This document shows, one piece after another, positions 19,501-27,552 of a stretch of DNA of 64,000 nucleotides. Origin of the DNA: Lachnospiraceae bacterium. GTDB lineage: Bacteria > Bacillota > Clostridia > Lachnospirales > Lachnospiraceae. The stretch covers positions 29,836 to 93,835 of the forward strand of contig QXXL01000028.1 of the NCBI GenBank assembly GCA_009911505.1. Reading direction: 5' to 3'. The notes under the pieces are model-generated. The model was given only the letters and a program-made list of their open reading frames with translations. It did not search any database and was not told where the DNA came from. Within the stretch, counting starts at the first letter, position 1, and the number at the start of each line of letters is the position of its first letter. Both the position numbers and the translations under genes were made by a program.

Positions 19501-19951
19501 AGCTTCCCTGCGGAAGCTTTTCAATCGTCTCCGCCAGCTGCGACGGTGAAATATTGTACTGCGCCAGCTCCGACAGCAGGGATTTCATTTCTCCGATATA
19601 GCCCATCCTGGCCATATTTTTGCGGAGGACTGTCAGAGTATCCGCTTTTTCTTGTGCCACATGCCGTAAAATCAGATTCTTTCCGGTATCCTCAAGCACC
19701 TGATGGCAAAAGCTTCCAAGCTCGTCAAACACACGGTAGGCAAGCCTGGCAAAGCTTAATACGTCAATGTTTAAAATACTATGCCCCGGATGCATCTTAA
19801 CTAGCTTACGCTGCGTCTGCATCGTAAACTGCTCGGGGACAATGACCAGGAAATTTTTTTTGGGGGACGCAGAAGCAAGTTTTATCATCTGCTCCTGTAT
19901 GTAATGTGTTTTTCCGCAGCCGGAATTGCCAAATACGAATTGCAGAGCCAT
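16511..19951 (-). CDS. addB: AddAB helicase-nuclease, subunit AddB
   Basis: A 1146-residue partner of AddA. It begins LQFVFGNSGCGKTHYI (Walker A-like, residues 3-18). The C-terminal half has the nuclease motif KIIDYKSGNTSF and an iron-sulfur cluster set: one cysteine in FAACAFSHFL and three in SGCDYCAYRPVCQF, as in the clostridial and Bacillus enzymes. Recognises Chi and cuts the 5' strand together with AddA. AAGGAG precedes the start. First gene of the addB-addA unit. Confidence 0.97.
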   Translation of the reverse strand: MALQFVFGNSGCGKTHYIQEQMIKLASASPKKNFLVIVPEQFTMQTQRKLVKMHPGHSILNIDVLSFARLAYRVFDELGSFCHQVLEDTGKNLILRHVAQEKADTLTVLRKNMARMGYIGEMKSLLSELAQYNISPSQLAETIEKLPQGSFSYKLSDILTMYEGFLESLKGRFVTAEEVLELLSDVAGESQILRGSVIAFDGFTGFTPIQNELLKKLMGLADTIYVTVAIDIREDFYRSAGSHELFAMSKKMIRSLREMAQGLHIPVLEPVLLSHSKNSRFASSDALLFLEQNLFRGRAGRFNLPGQGADIGIYSTKNPRRELHFVAREIERLVRECGYCYREIAIVCGDLPGYANYAKEVFDVYKIPLFLDQKTTLSYHPFIAFLQASLDVILYDFSREAVFRYLRCSLSGFLARDVDVLENYCVAAGIRGYSKWKEAFCYLPKGFDEESLMAVNQAREAVASQFENLRKALKEKGVTVEGQTKAFYRFICEREAQQKLKQRQGQYEAAGDLKNAKEYAQIYRIVMDLFDKLVLLLGGEVISLEEFARILDTGYEEARVGILPPGYDRVVFGDMERTRLDSIRVLFVAGVNDGVIPKAGGADGILSEAEREILGQMQIELSPTVRQKTFIQKFYLYLNLTKPKEKLYLTYARVDGEGKALRASYLVRTVLKLYNNLAVTELLEEPLKDRIVTPENARELLVEGLIKGTEWQKGEKEEELTYWAALCRWYGARAKWKKEVSRLFYAAKLTHTDTPVSAAVTKALYGTELINSVTRLEQFAACAFSHFLSYGLKLKERQESGFYAVDIGNVFHEALLYYAEGIKGHGYDWFTVTDEESEALLKEAMERAIGENHNPSLYANARSSYAKERIFRILKRTVAALLYQVRQGRFAPEGFEVSFAYAGDLKAVHFKLSEEEKMHLRGRIDRIDTCGDEDKLYVKIIDYKSGNTSFQFLNVYYGLQLQLVVYMNAALELMEQKNPGKEAVPAGIFYYHVNDPVIEVEEDIDEEELRKKILGELKLNGVANADPAVLGKLDTALEHGQGVSSGVIPVGFNKDGSLKKTSKVLETKDFAVLSSYVNETILHLGQRIMQGDIGVSPYALAGKSGCDYCAYRPVCQFDTKVPGFSYRRLTELSEEELLMRMRGEEA

Positions 19952-20025
19952 GTCCTATTCTCCTTATCTTTTCTTTCTGCAAATAAAAAAGGTGTAAAGT
20001 ATTAATTATAGTTTACCATAAATGC

Positions 20026-20113
20026 CCCGCCTTAGCCAGGCGGTTTGAGCAAAGCCGCCAGAAAAAGACTACGGCAGAAATATCCTATCTGCCACAGCCT
20101 CCTCCTGGCGGCT
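20026..20113 (-). terminator. Two tandem hairpins between DUF3048 gene and addB
   Basis: A 9-bp stem (AGCCGCCAG at 20053-20061 with CTGGCGGCT at 20105-20113) encloses an inner stem (GGCAGA / TCTGCC). A second hairpin CCGCC/GGCGG lies at 20026-20046. On the minus strand the large one is followed by TTT only, so it is a weak terminator for the DUF3048 gene at best; a structured spacer RNA is also possible. Confidence 0.5.
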
Positions 20114-20136
20114 CCTATCCAAACATTTATTTAATT

Positions 20137-21261
20137 TTAATTCCTGGCAGCCTGAAACTCTTCTTCGCTCCCATAAACGCCAATCTTATCCTCTGCATCA
20201 TTTAGTATAATACAGATACAAGTCTTTCCTGGGTTTAACTCCAGTTCGTTGCCGCTGGCATCATAATACGTCCCAATGCCGTCTTCCACTTCCTTCACCC
20301 AGGTAATATCCATGGCCTGCCCGTTAGAAATATACTTTCCGGTTCCGCTGTAAGATGCCGTTTTCACATCCAGATACTTCCCGTCTGGCTCCATCTTATA
20401 ATCGCATACCTGGAAAATTACATTCTTAAATGCCAGCTGCTCCCCATTATTCCCGTCTACATGGGCCGCCTTATACTGGTACCTCTCATACAGCCCCGTC
20501 TGCTCATTATAGACAAACCAAGGCTTATTCACCAGATATCCCGGTTCAACTACAGCCGCTGGTACGCCGCCGGCAAGCTGCCTGTCTTCTGCCGTAAAGC
20601 TGAAACGGTTCTTATAAGTCGGCGCATGCTCCGTACGGTAGCCCCTCTTTTGAATCCCGGCTACAATACTTTCCCCGTTCACAAACGCGTTGTGCGGTGA
20701 TTTCCTGGATTTGTCGCGCATAAACGTTACATTCTCTAAATCCCCGTCCAGGCCATTTAAGTCGTCTAAATGCTTTAGCATCTCCGTCGCATAAATTGCC
20801 TGTCCATAATGTACATAAATTGCTTCAAATTCATTCGATAAATATGCATAGTAATGACGGCAGCTCCTGACAGACATAATGCTTGGCAAATTTGCATAAT
20901 CCTGGTAAAGTGTCATCAGCCTGGTCAGCCCGCCTTCCGCCGGGGCTTCTATTAATACGTCGGCTGCAGATGTCCCGTACTGCGGCATGGCGTCTGTGGT
21001 ATTCCCGATCATACAGGAAACTGGCCTTTGTGCAGCAAGCGCCTCATCCATCGGTTCCCCGGTCAAAGGGTTCACGCTTCCGGTTATAACAGGCTCCGTC
21101 TCAGTTGGGATCTCAAGCTCAAACTCGGTATCCGGCTCTATCTCGCCTACAAATTCCGTCGGCTCCGGTTCCTTTACTGGCTCTGGTTCTTTTCTCCCGC
21201 ATCCGGAAAATACGACGCAGCAGGCTGCTGCAAAAGCAATTGCTCGTTTCATGTGTTTCAT
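20137..21261 (-). CDS. DUF3048 lipoprotein (YerB-like)
   Basis: A 374-residue exported lipoprotein: basic start, hydrophobic stretch and lipobox VFSGC with the acylated cysteine near residue 21, then an E/P-rich linker of about 40 residues and the DUF3048 domain (NPLTGEPMDEA start, RPVSCMIGNT, QYGTSAADVLIEAPAEGG, then MSVRSCRHYYAYL). YerB-type proteins act outside the membrane; function is not established. AGGAGG precedes the ATG at 21261. Last gene of the yqfC-yqfD-phoH-pgpH-ybeY run, 14 bp after ybeY. Confidence 0.92.
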   Translation of the reverse strand: MKHMKRAIAFAAACCVVFSGCGRKEPEPVKEPEPTEFVGEIEPDTEFELEIPTETEPVITGSVNPLTGEPMDEALAAQRPVSCMIGNTTDAMPQYGTSAADVLIEAPAEGGLTRLMTLYQDYANLPSIMSVRSCRHYYAYLSNEFEAIYVHYGQAIYATEMLKHLDDLNGLDGDLENVTFMRDKSRKSPHNAFVNGESIVAGIQKRGYRTEHAPTYKNRFSFTAEDRQLAGGVPAAVVEPGYLVNKPWFVYNEQTGLYERYQYKAAHVDGNNGEQLAFKNVIFQVCDYKMEPDGKYLDVKTASYSGTGKYISNGQAMDITWVKEVEDGIGTYYDASGNELELNPGKTCICIILNDAEDKIGVYGSEEEFQAARN

Positions 21262-21275
21262 CTTTCATCCTCCTG

Positions 21276-21773
21276 TCATCTTACAATGCCCATCGCATTT
21301 AAGATACTTTCTTGTTTATTTTCCATACATGCCGCTTCCTGCGGGGTCATATGGTCATACCCCAGCAAATGCAGCACACTATGTACAACTAAAAATGCAA
21401 ATTCCCGTTCTTTAGAATGCCCGTAAGCTTCGGCCTGCTCCACTGCCTTTTCAACCGAAATGATAATATCGCCTAACATTGCTTCTCCCGTATCTGGATT
21501 AAAATTATCCTGCGCCTGGCTTTCCATACCTGAAAAATCACCCGGCCCTAAAAGGGATAAAAGCGGGAATGAAAGCACGTCCGTTGGCGCGTCGATCTGG
21601 CGGAACTGCTGGTTGATGCGCCGGATTGACGCATTGTCCGTCAGCGTAATGTCCGCCTCGGCTTCATACAAAAACCCTTCCTCCTCTAAAGCGGCCAAAA
21701 CTGCCTGTTTTGCCAGTCCCTGGTAATCAAACTCAAACGGCACCTTCACCTCTTCTACTACCCGTATTGTCAT
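21276..21773 (-). CDS. ybeY: Endoribonuclease YbeY
   Basis: A 165-residue zinc endoribonuclease for 16S rRNA maturation and ribosome quality control. The metal motif H-x3-H-x5-H is present (HSVLHLLGYDH), preceded by LGDIIISVEKA, the other family signature, and TDVLSFPL. The start at 21773 has GAGGAG in front. The longer frame from 21788 starts upstream of this site. Overlaps the end of the PgpH-like gene by 41 bp, so the genes are coupled. Confidence 0.95.
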   Translation of the reverse strand: MTIRVVEEVKVPFEFDYQGLAKQAVLAALEEEGFLYEAEADITLTDNASIRRINQQFRQIDAPTDVLSFPLLSLLGPGDFSGMESQAQDNFNPDTGEAMLGDIIISVEKAVEQAEAYGHSKEREFAFLVVHSVLHLLGYDHMTPQEAACMENKQESILNAMGIVR

Positions 21774-22950
21774 ACACAATCTCCTCACGTACTAATAATT
21801 CCCGTACCTTTAAAAACTGATTCATGCTAAGCCCTGACTCGTCGTAAATCCCTGTGGCAGAAAGCTCATTTAAGGTCTGGTAAATGATCATTTCCTGGTT
21901 CCACGAGGCAGGCGGCTCTTGCGTACGCAGAAATTCTATCTTTTTGATGCAGGCATCCACCATATGTACAATAGCGGATTCTCTTGTGGAAGGCATCTTT
22001 TCCTCCCCCCCGTATTCGGAAAGGATGGAAATGACTGCCGCAGGGAAGCATCCCTCTTCTGCCAGCCGGACGCCGTTTTCAACAAAAGGCTCGCCCTCTA
22101 AAATCCCAAGGCGGTAATAAAACCCTGCCGCAGCTGCAGCAAGCTCATTGGCATCGATTTCTGCCGCGCACTTTCTGGCGAGCGTAGCGGCCCTTACAGC
22201 ACGTACATATTCTGCCCTGGAATAGCGCCTGATATCCACGACAAACGGGTAATCCTCGTCAATGATTTTCTCATACATCACAATATCCTCCCCGTCAGAC
22301 CGGCCGTAAAGCTGGCGGGAACAGACAGCAAACAAAATGATTGCCGCACACCCAAATGCAATGCTTGTCCCAAATACCGAAAAGCTGCTCCTCTTATATG
22401 CCAGATAATAAAACAGGACCGGGATACAGACGGAAACCGACATCAAAAGCAGGCAGCCCCAAAACCTGAGCTTTTCCTCACGCATCGTCTTTGCGAGCTG
22501 CGCACCAATCAAAATCAGGACTACATACGCTGCCAGCTCGTAAAAATCCCCTCCCTGTGCAAGACACAAAAGGACACACAAAAACATGCTTAACGTAATG
22601 GCGATTTCCACGGTTGATACAATGGATAAAAACAGCGCAATGGCAGCAGCCGGGCACACAAAACCAGGCAGGAAATAACATCCTGCCGCCACAGCACAGC
22701 AAATCCCGTACCAGTCGGCAATCCTGCCGTAATTGCTCGAAAGACCTATCCCAAGCCTTCCCAAAAGCCTGTTGCTCTCAAGCATGTACAGCACGACTGC
22801 CAAAAATACGGCATCCGTTAACAGGTAACTAAAGATAATATCCGCCCCAAGGCCGCTTAAATAAGCAAAGAGGACAGACAGCAGCACTGTCAGCACGGCA
22901 ATAATGACATAATGCTGCAGGCGTTTTGCGGGCATTTTTGATTCTTTCAT
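21733..22950 (-). CDS. Truncated, degenerate PgpH-like membrane protein
   Basis: A 405-residue protein. Six or seven membrane helices (about residues 12-220) are followed by a cytoplasmic alpha-helical domain that aligns in order with the HD phosphodiesterase domain of PgpH, the c-di-AMP hydrolase usually encoded between phoH and ybeY. The large N-terminal extracellular domain of PgpH is missing. Where PgpH has Y-Y-H-D-I-G-K, this protein has GFYYRLGILEG, and the H-H-G histidine region reads SEYGGEE. The metal-binding HD pair is therefore absent and c-di-AMP hydrolysis is unlikely; a non-catalytic binding or scaffold role can be inferred. Start overlaps the phoH stop by 4 bp. Confidence 0.75.
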   Translation of the reverse strand: MKESKMPAKRLQHYVIIAVLTVLLSVLFAYLSGLGADIIFSYLLTDAVFLAVVLYMLESNRLLGRLGIGLSSNYGRIADWYGICCAVAAGCYFLPGFVCPAAAIALFLSIVSTVEIAITLSMFLCVLLCLAQGGDFYELAAYVVLILIGAQLAKTMREEKLRFWGCLLLMSVSVCIPVLFYYLAYKRSSFSVFGTSIAFGCAAIILFAVCSRQLYGRSDGEDIVMYEKIIDEDYPFVVDIRRYSRAEYVRAVRAATLARKCAAEIDANELAAAAAGFYYRLGILEGEPFVENGVRLAEEGCFPAAVISILSEYGGEEKMPSTRESAIVHMVDACIKKIEFLRTQEPPASWNQEMIIYQTLNELSATGIYDESGLSMNQFLKVRELLVREEIVYDNTGSRRGEGAV

Positions 22951-23939
22951 TTTCTACCTGCCTGCCTTTTTTTCTTTTTTTCCTGTATACTTTCGTAATC
23001 TTCATACGCCTTTACAATCTTTTGTACCAGAGGATGGCGGACAACGTCGCTGCTTGTCAGTTCACACATACCAATATCTTCTACCCTGCGCAGCACCCGG
23101 AGCGCAACATCAAGCCCCGATTTAGTGCCTGGCGCTAAATCCTTCTGGGTGGCATCCCCGGTTATGACAACCTTTGAACCAAAACCGATCCTGGTCAGAA
23201 ACATCTTCATCTGGGCGGGTGTGGTATTTTGCGCTTCATCCAGGATAATAAACGCATTATCGAGCGTGCGCCCGCGCATATAGGCCAGGGGGGCAACCTC
23301 AATCAGCCCTTTTTCAGTATTCCGCTGGAAGCTTTCCGCCCCCATAATCTGGTAAAGCGCGTCATAAAGCGGACGTAAGTACGGGTCGATTTTACTCTGT
23401 AAGTCCCCAGGCAAAAATCCCAGCTTCTCTCCCGCTTCGATTGCCGGGCGGGTTAGGATAATTCTTCCTACATCGTCGTTTTTAAATGCCGTAACTGCCA
23501 TCGCAATGGCAAGGTAGGTCTTTCCAGTCCCTGCAGGGCCGCATCCAAAAACAATCATTTTGCTGCGGATGGCATCCACATAATTTTTCTGTCCAAGCGT
23601 CTTTGGCTTTACGGGCTTTCCCTGTACCGTGTGGCAGATGCAGTCCTTGTCTATCTCTACAATAACCTCTGTCTTTTTCTCCATCGCCAGCGAAATCGCA
23701 TAATTGACATTCTGCTCCGTAATCGTATTGCCGCGCATGGAAAGCCCAAGCAGCTGCTCAAATACGCTGGAAGCGTTTTGGATGCCAGATTCGCTTCCCA
23801 ACAGCTTGATCGAACCGTTGCGCATGACTACGGTTACATGGAACGCCCTTTCAATTTTCTTCATATAGGTATCAAACTGCCCGAATACATTTGTAGCATG
23901 TTCCGGTGGAATATTTAAATTCAATTCAGTCAGACTCAT
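22947..23939 (-). CDS. phoH: PhoH-family ATPase
   Basis: A 330-residue cytoplasmic P-loop ATPase (YqfG/PhoH group) thought to act in RNA metabolism together with YbeY. A short N-terminal KH-like part (about residues 15-75) precedes Walker A FGCGPAGTGKTYLA (about 133-146) and Walker B FIILDEAQNTTPAQMK, with GDATQKDL following. The C-terminus is lysine-rich. It overlaps yqfD by 14 bp upstream and the PgpH-like gene by 4 bp downstream, so it is in the middle of a tightly coupled operon. Confidence 0.95.
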   Translation of the reverse strand: MSLTELNLNIPPEHATNVFGQFDTYMKKIERAFHVTVVMRNGSIKLLGSESGIQNASSVFEQLLGLSMRGNTITEQNVNYAISLAMEKKTEVIVEIDKDCICHTVQGKPVKPKTLGQKNYVDAIRSKMIVFGCGPAGTGKTYLAIAMAVTAFKNDDVGRIILTRPAIEAGEKLGFLPGDLQSKIDPYLRPLYDALYQIMGAESFQRNTEKGLIEVAPLAYMRGRTLDNAFIILDEAQNTTPAQMKMFLTRIGFGSKVVITGDATQKDLAPGTKSGLDVALRVLRRVEDIGMCELTSSDVVRHPLVQKIVKAYEDYESIQEKKKKRQAGRK

Positions 23940-25179
23940 CTTCCGTCAGCCTTTCGTCCGTAGATATTTCTTTTTGCACGGCAGGTTCGTACTTGCCGAT
24001 TTTTTCAACCGCAGTAATCACGCCATGGACCTGGCACTGGTTGCCTGCAAATTCTATCATAACATTTTTGTCCGTGATTTCAATACCTTTTTCTTTCAAT
24101 TTTTCCAAAAACTGCGAAATATTTTGCTCTGCCCTTGCCTTTGCCTGATCCTTTGTCAGTGTCACCTTCTCATACCCGCACGCATAATACGTCGTTTTTT
24201 CCAGAGTAACCGGGATATAATAATCCTTTGCAATGGCAAGCTGGCGGCTTTCCGTATAGGAAATATAAGAAGCGCCTTTTTTTAGTGTAGAAGGCAGCTT
24301 TACCTGGTAAGAAAACAGGCCAAGCCGATAAACGCTTTTGCCCTCCCCTACCCGCACCTTATGGTTATACTGCATCGGGAAGCTGTCCTCATAGGTATAA
24401 GCAGTCTGCCCGTAAATATCCGCGTCGGAAGCCACGAACACATGCTCCACAATCTCGTTGCTGTCATTGTAAATGTCAAGCTGGCTGCTTACCAGTACAT
24501 CCCCCTCTTTTACTTTGCTCCCCGCTTTGACAAGCGGCGTGCCCTTCCTGGTAATAATCGATGTCACAAGGGCTTCTTTATCCGCCACAATATGGTACGC
24601 CCCGTCCGCCCTTACGCCCGCGTCTACAGTCTCTTTTTTGGTAATCAGGTTTTCCTGTAAGTCAATCGTCATCTTCGTGCCGTCAAGCCGCACAGACGCC
24701 CATATAATATCCTCAAATTTAGTCCTGAGCGCTTCCTCTAACGCATTGCAGTCAATTTCACTTTTTTTGCTTCCAAACGACGAGCTGTTTTCCTCCAGAA
24801 ATGCCAGGATAGCGTCGTCTGTAATCAGGGAATTGCCGTTGATATCAATGAGCCAGATAAACGTTGTAAGGTACAAAAGAAAAGCAATACAAAGCACAAT
24901 CCCGGCAAAAAACACCTTGCGCTTGCGGTACCGGTATAAAAAAAACGGGAATCCAATCCGCTTTTTTATCGTAACCCTTGTCTTTGTTTTTTTCAGCAAA
25001 GGCTTAAGCCTCCGGTAGCCAGCAATACTGATATGGAACTCATAACAGCCGTCCCGGTTCTTCAAATCCCAGATCAAAATGTTGTGGTTGCTGCACAAAT
25101 TCAAAAAACGCTCCGGAGAATACCCGCTTAACCGTACCAGTAAAAAACCACGAAAAAATTTTATCATAGATAAAAACAT
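23926..25179 (-). CDS. yqfD: Sporulation protein YqfD
   Basis: A 417-residue bitopic membrane protein needed for sporulation in the Bacillus model, expressed in the mother cell. The N-terminal cytoplasmic part (SGYSPERFLNLCSNHNI) is followed by a basic stretch, one membrane helix near residues 90-112 and a large outer domain with FEDIIWASVRLDGTKM, the conserved centre of the family. Start MFLSMIKFFRG is preceded by a ribosome site-like GGGGGCGGG. Follows yqfC by 9 bp. Its presence is direct evidence that the organism is, or was, a spore former. Confidence 0.93.
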   Translation of the reverse strand: MFLSMIKFFRGFLLVRLSGYSPERFLNLCSNHNILIWDLKNRDGCYEFHISIAGYRRLKPLLKKTKTRVTIKKRIGFPFFLYRYRKRKVFFAGIVLCIAFLLYLTTFIWLIDINGNSLITDDAILAFLEENSSSFGSKKSEIDCNALEEALRTKFEDIIWASVRLDGTKMTIDLQENLITKKETVDAGVRADGAYHIVADKEALVTSIITRKGTPLVKAGSKVKEGDVLVSSQLDIYNDSNEIVEHVFVASDADIYGQTAYTYEDSFPMQYNHKVRVGEGKSVYRLGLFSYQVKLPSTLKKGASYISYTESRQLAIAKDYYIPVTLEKTTYYACGYEKVTLTKDQAKARAEQNISQFLEKLKEKGIEITDKNVMIEFAGNQCQVHGVITAVEKIGKYEPAVQKEISTDERLTEDESD

Positions 25180-25188
25180 ACCCGCCCC

Positions 25189-25470
25189 CTAGCTCTCATA
25201 CAAGACAGAGTCAATCAGCCCGGTAATTTTCATTTCTTCGTTGGTGTAATAACTAATATGCAGGTTCTTCCCGCGTATCATCACCCGGCAGGTCTTTGCC
25301 TGTAAGCTGATATGGTTCTGGGTATATTCCAAAATGCCGCGGTAATTTTCAATTAACAGCTCCTGGCGCCCGGTAATAGAAACCAAAACGGCGCCATACA
25401 TCAAATCCTTGGGGAGCTCTAACGACTCCACAAAGCTTTCTTTCCATTTTCCCAAGTTTAATTTGCCCAT
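25189..25470 (-). CDS. yqfC: Sporulation protein YqfC
   Basis: A 93-residue soluble protein of the YqfC/YabP family: LELPKDLMYGAVLVSITGRQE, then ENYRGILEY and MIRGKNLHISYY are the family's core strands. In Bacillus it belongs to the sigma-E regulon. Here the ATG at 25470 has no Shine-Dalgarno sequence; the bases in front belong to a promoter-like element, so the message may be leaderless, or the true start may differ. Forms a unit with yqfD. Confidence 0.92.
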   Translation of the reverse strand: MGKLNLGKWKESFVESLELPKDLMYGAVLVSITGRQELLIENYRGILEYTQNHISLQAKTCRVMIRGKNLHISYYTNEEMKITGLIDSVLYES

Positions 25471-25475
25471 ATCTA

Positions 25476-25504
25476 TCTATATGTATAATATGGGGGGATT
25501 ATTC
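25476..25504 (-). promoter_or_regulatory. Candidate sigma-E-type promoter of yqfC
   Basis: On the minus strand GAATAAT (25498-25504), a 14-base spacer, then CATATAGA (25476-25483). This resembles the sigma-E consensus (k-m-ATA-t-t, 14-15, CATACA-h-T) of B. subtilis, where yqfC is sigma-E dependent. The predicted transcription start would fall on or within a few bases of the yqfC ATG. Confidence 0.45.
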
Positions 25505-25536
25505 ATTTTTGCAAAAGGTGGGCGCGCTGTAATCAA

Positions 25537-26790
25537 TTATTCCCTTACCTGCCCGTTTCCATAAACCACATACTTTGTACTTGTCAGGGCCGCAAGCCCC
25601 ATAGGCCCCCTTGCATGCAGCTTTTGTGTGCTAATGCCAATCTCTGCGCCAAAACCAAACTCAAATCCATCCGTAAACCGAGTGCTTGCATTTACATACA
25701 CAGCCGCTGCGTCCACTTCATCCAAAAACTTTTGCGCATGGAAATAGTCATTGGTCACAATTGCTTCCGAATGCCCTGTATTATATTGGTTGATGTGCGC
25801 GATTGCTTCTTCTAAGGATCCAACCGTCTTTACGGAAATCTTATAATCCAGGTATTCTTTCCCCCAGTCTCCTTCCTGTGCCGGCACAACGCAAGCCACG
25901 CCTTTTGACGCCTTTAATGCCGTTTCATCGGCGCGGATCTCCACATGTTTTTCCGCCAGCTTTTGTTCCAGGGCTGGCATAAACCTATCCAAAACCTCCC
26001 TGTGTATAAGCAGCGATTCACAGGCGTTGCAGACGCCAATCCGCTGCGTTTTGGCATTGAACACAATTGCAAGCGCCATATCCAGATCTGCAGCTTCATC
26101 TACATAGACATGGCAGTTGCCCGTCCCTGTTTCAATTACCGGAATAGTGGCATTTTCCACTACAGTGCGGATAAGCCCCGCCCCGCCCCTTGGGATCAGC
26201 ACATCTACATACCCGTTCATATGCATAAATTCCCGTGCCGTCTCATGGCTGGTATCCGTTATCAGCAAAATTGCTTCCTTCGGCAGGCCCTGTTCCTCTA
26301 AGGCTTCCTGGATGCAGGCGACAATTGCCCTATTGGAATGGATTGCATCTTTGCCGCCCCGCAATATCACAACATTCCCGGTCTTAAAACAAAGCCCGAA
26401 GGCATCCGCCGTTACGTTTGGACGGGATTCATATATGATCCCTATTACGCCAAGCGGTACGCGTTTTTGCCCAATCATCAGGCCGTTTGGCCTTTTTTTC
26501 ATGGAAAGGACTTCACCGATGGGATCTTCTAGCCCAACCACCTGGCGTAAGCCCTCCGCCATCTGCGCAATCCTGTTATCTGTTAAAAGGAGCCGGTCCA
26601 AAAGCCCCTCCGGCATCTGGTTCTTTCTGCCGTTTTCCATGTCAATGGCATTTGCGGCCGTCAGCCTTTCCCTGCTTTTTTCCAGCTTATCCGCGACTGC
26701 AAGCAGCGCGTCGTTTTTCTGGCTGGCTGGCAGGGCTGCTATCTGCTGCTTTACCCCTTTTGCCTGCTGGCAGATTTCTAATAGCTGCAT
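25537..26790 (-). CDS. proA: Glutamate-5-semialdehyde dehydrogenase
   Basis: A 417-residue cytoplasmic enzyme that reduces gamma-glutamyl phosphate to glutamate-5-semialdehyde with NADPH, second step of proline synthesis. Aldehyde dehydrogenase fold; the catalytic cysteine lies in [11 protein letters not shown] (C254-C257). The segments [14 protein letters not shown] and [10 protein letters not shown] are family signatures. Length is exactly typical. Last gene of proB-DUF896-cyclo-ligase-proA, overlapping the cyclo-ligase gene by 13 bp. Confidence 0.97.
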   Translation of the reverse strand: MQLLEICQQAKGVKQQIAALPASQKNDALLAVADKLEKSRERLTAANAIDMENGRKNQMPEGLLDRLLLTDNRIAQMAEGLRQVVGLEDPIGEVLSMKKRPNGLMIGQKRVPLGVIGIIYESRPNVTADAFGLCFKTGNVVILRGGKDAIHSNRAIVACIQEALEEQGLPKEAILLITDTSHETAREFMHMNGYVDVLIPRGGAGLIRTVVENATIPVIETGTGNCHVYVDEAADLDMALAIVFNAKTQRIGVCNACESLLIHREVLDRFMPALEQKLAEKHVEIRADETALKASKGVACVVPAQEGDWGKEYLDYKISVKTVGSLEEAIAHINQYNTGHSEAIVTNDYFHAQKFLDEVDAAAVYVNASTRFTDGFEFGFGAEIGISTQKLHARGPMGLAALTSTKYVVYGNGQVRE

Positions 26791-27353
26791 ATTTCATATC
26801 CTCCTTCTTCTGTCATAAGGGCATGCATTTTAATATCGTATTGTCCACACGGAATTTGCGCCCTTACCTGTATCCCATAAGCAACCCCGATACGGTACAG
26901 CCCCGGATGGCTGCCAAAATAGCGGTCATAATAGCCCTTCCCATACCCGTAACGGTTTCCTGAACGGTCAAATACACTGCCGGGTACAAAACAAAACGCC
27001 TGGTTAAAACCGGCCTGCTTTGACCTAAAAACTGGTTCCTGTATGCCAAACGCCCCCGTTTCAAATGCATCCATGGACGGGATTTGGTAAAATTCCATTG
27101 CTTCACCAAACACCCGCGGAAAGGCCATCGGGATATTTTGTGCGAGCAGCCAGTTATATAGCCCAATCAGATTTACTTCCGATCCATGCGGATAGTACCC
27201 GTAGGCGCCCCGCTTTAAAAACTCCCCGCCCCTTTGTTTGACATATGCTTTTAAATTTTCACAAATAACACTGTCGTACTGCCTGCGCAGGATTTGCGGC
27301 ATGTTGCTGCGCGCCGCAAGGCCCTGTTTTCTAATTTGCTGTTTTGTTTCCAT
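26778..27353 (-). CDS. 5-formyltetrahydrofolate cyclo-ligase
   Basis: A 191-residue cytoplasmic enzyme that uses ATP to convert 5-formyl-THF to 5,10-methenyl-THF. The N-terminal basic segment ([16 protein letters not shown]), the substrate loop [18 protein letters not shown] and the C-terminal signature [12 protein letters not shown] are present. It sits inside the proline operon, overlapping DUF896 by 23 bp and proA by 13 bp, so its link with proline is probably only shared transcription. Confidence 0.94.
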   Translation of the reverse strand: METKQQIRKQGLAARSNMPQILRRQYDSVICENLKAYVKQRGGEFLKRGAYGYYPHGSEVNLIGLYNWLLAQNIPMAFPRVFGEAMEFYQIPSMDAFETGAFGIQEPVFRSKQAGFNQAFCFVPGSVFDRSGNRYGYGKGYYDRYFGSHPGLYRIGVAYGIQVRAQIPCGQYDIKMHALMTEEGGYEICSY

Positions 27354-27552
27354 ATTTTTCGCCCAGATTATACGTTGTGCCGTCTGGATTTAGCATATCT
27401 ATGCTGTTAAGCTGTGATTTTAAATTATTACGGACATTTGCTATAAATTCTTTGCGTAATACCGCCTGTTCGCTTTGCTCTGCTTCCGTTAGGCCCTCGG
27501 CCTGCGATTTGCGGTAGAGTTCGTTAATACGGTTTATTTTTTCCTGGTTCAT
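27331..27552 (-). CDS. DUF896 protein (YnzC-like)
   Basis: A 73-residue protein with the whole DUF896 pattern: INRINELYRKSQAEGLTEAE at residues 5-24, then EQAVLRKEFIANVRNNLKSQL and a short tail. It is an all-helical hairpin of unknown function in Firmicutes; in B. subtilis the relative YneB/YnzC group is tied to the SOS region. Start overlaps the proB stop by 4 bp. Confidence 0.93.
   Translation of the reverse strand: MNQEKINRINELYRKSQAEGLTEAEQSEQAVLRKEFIANVRNNLKSQLNSIDMLNPDGTTYNLGEKYGNKTAN

Noticed and set aside
26117..26818. Plus-strand frame of 233 codons
   Set aside because: Fully antisense to proA, which has all its catalytic motifs; no start signal.
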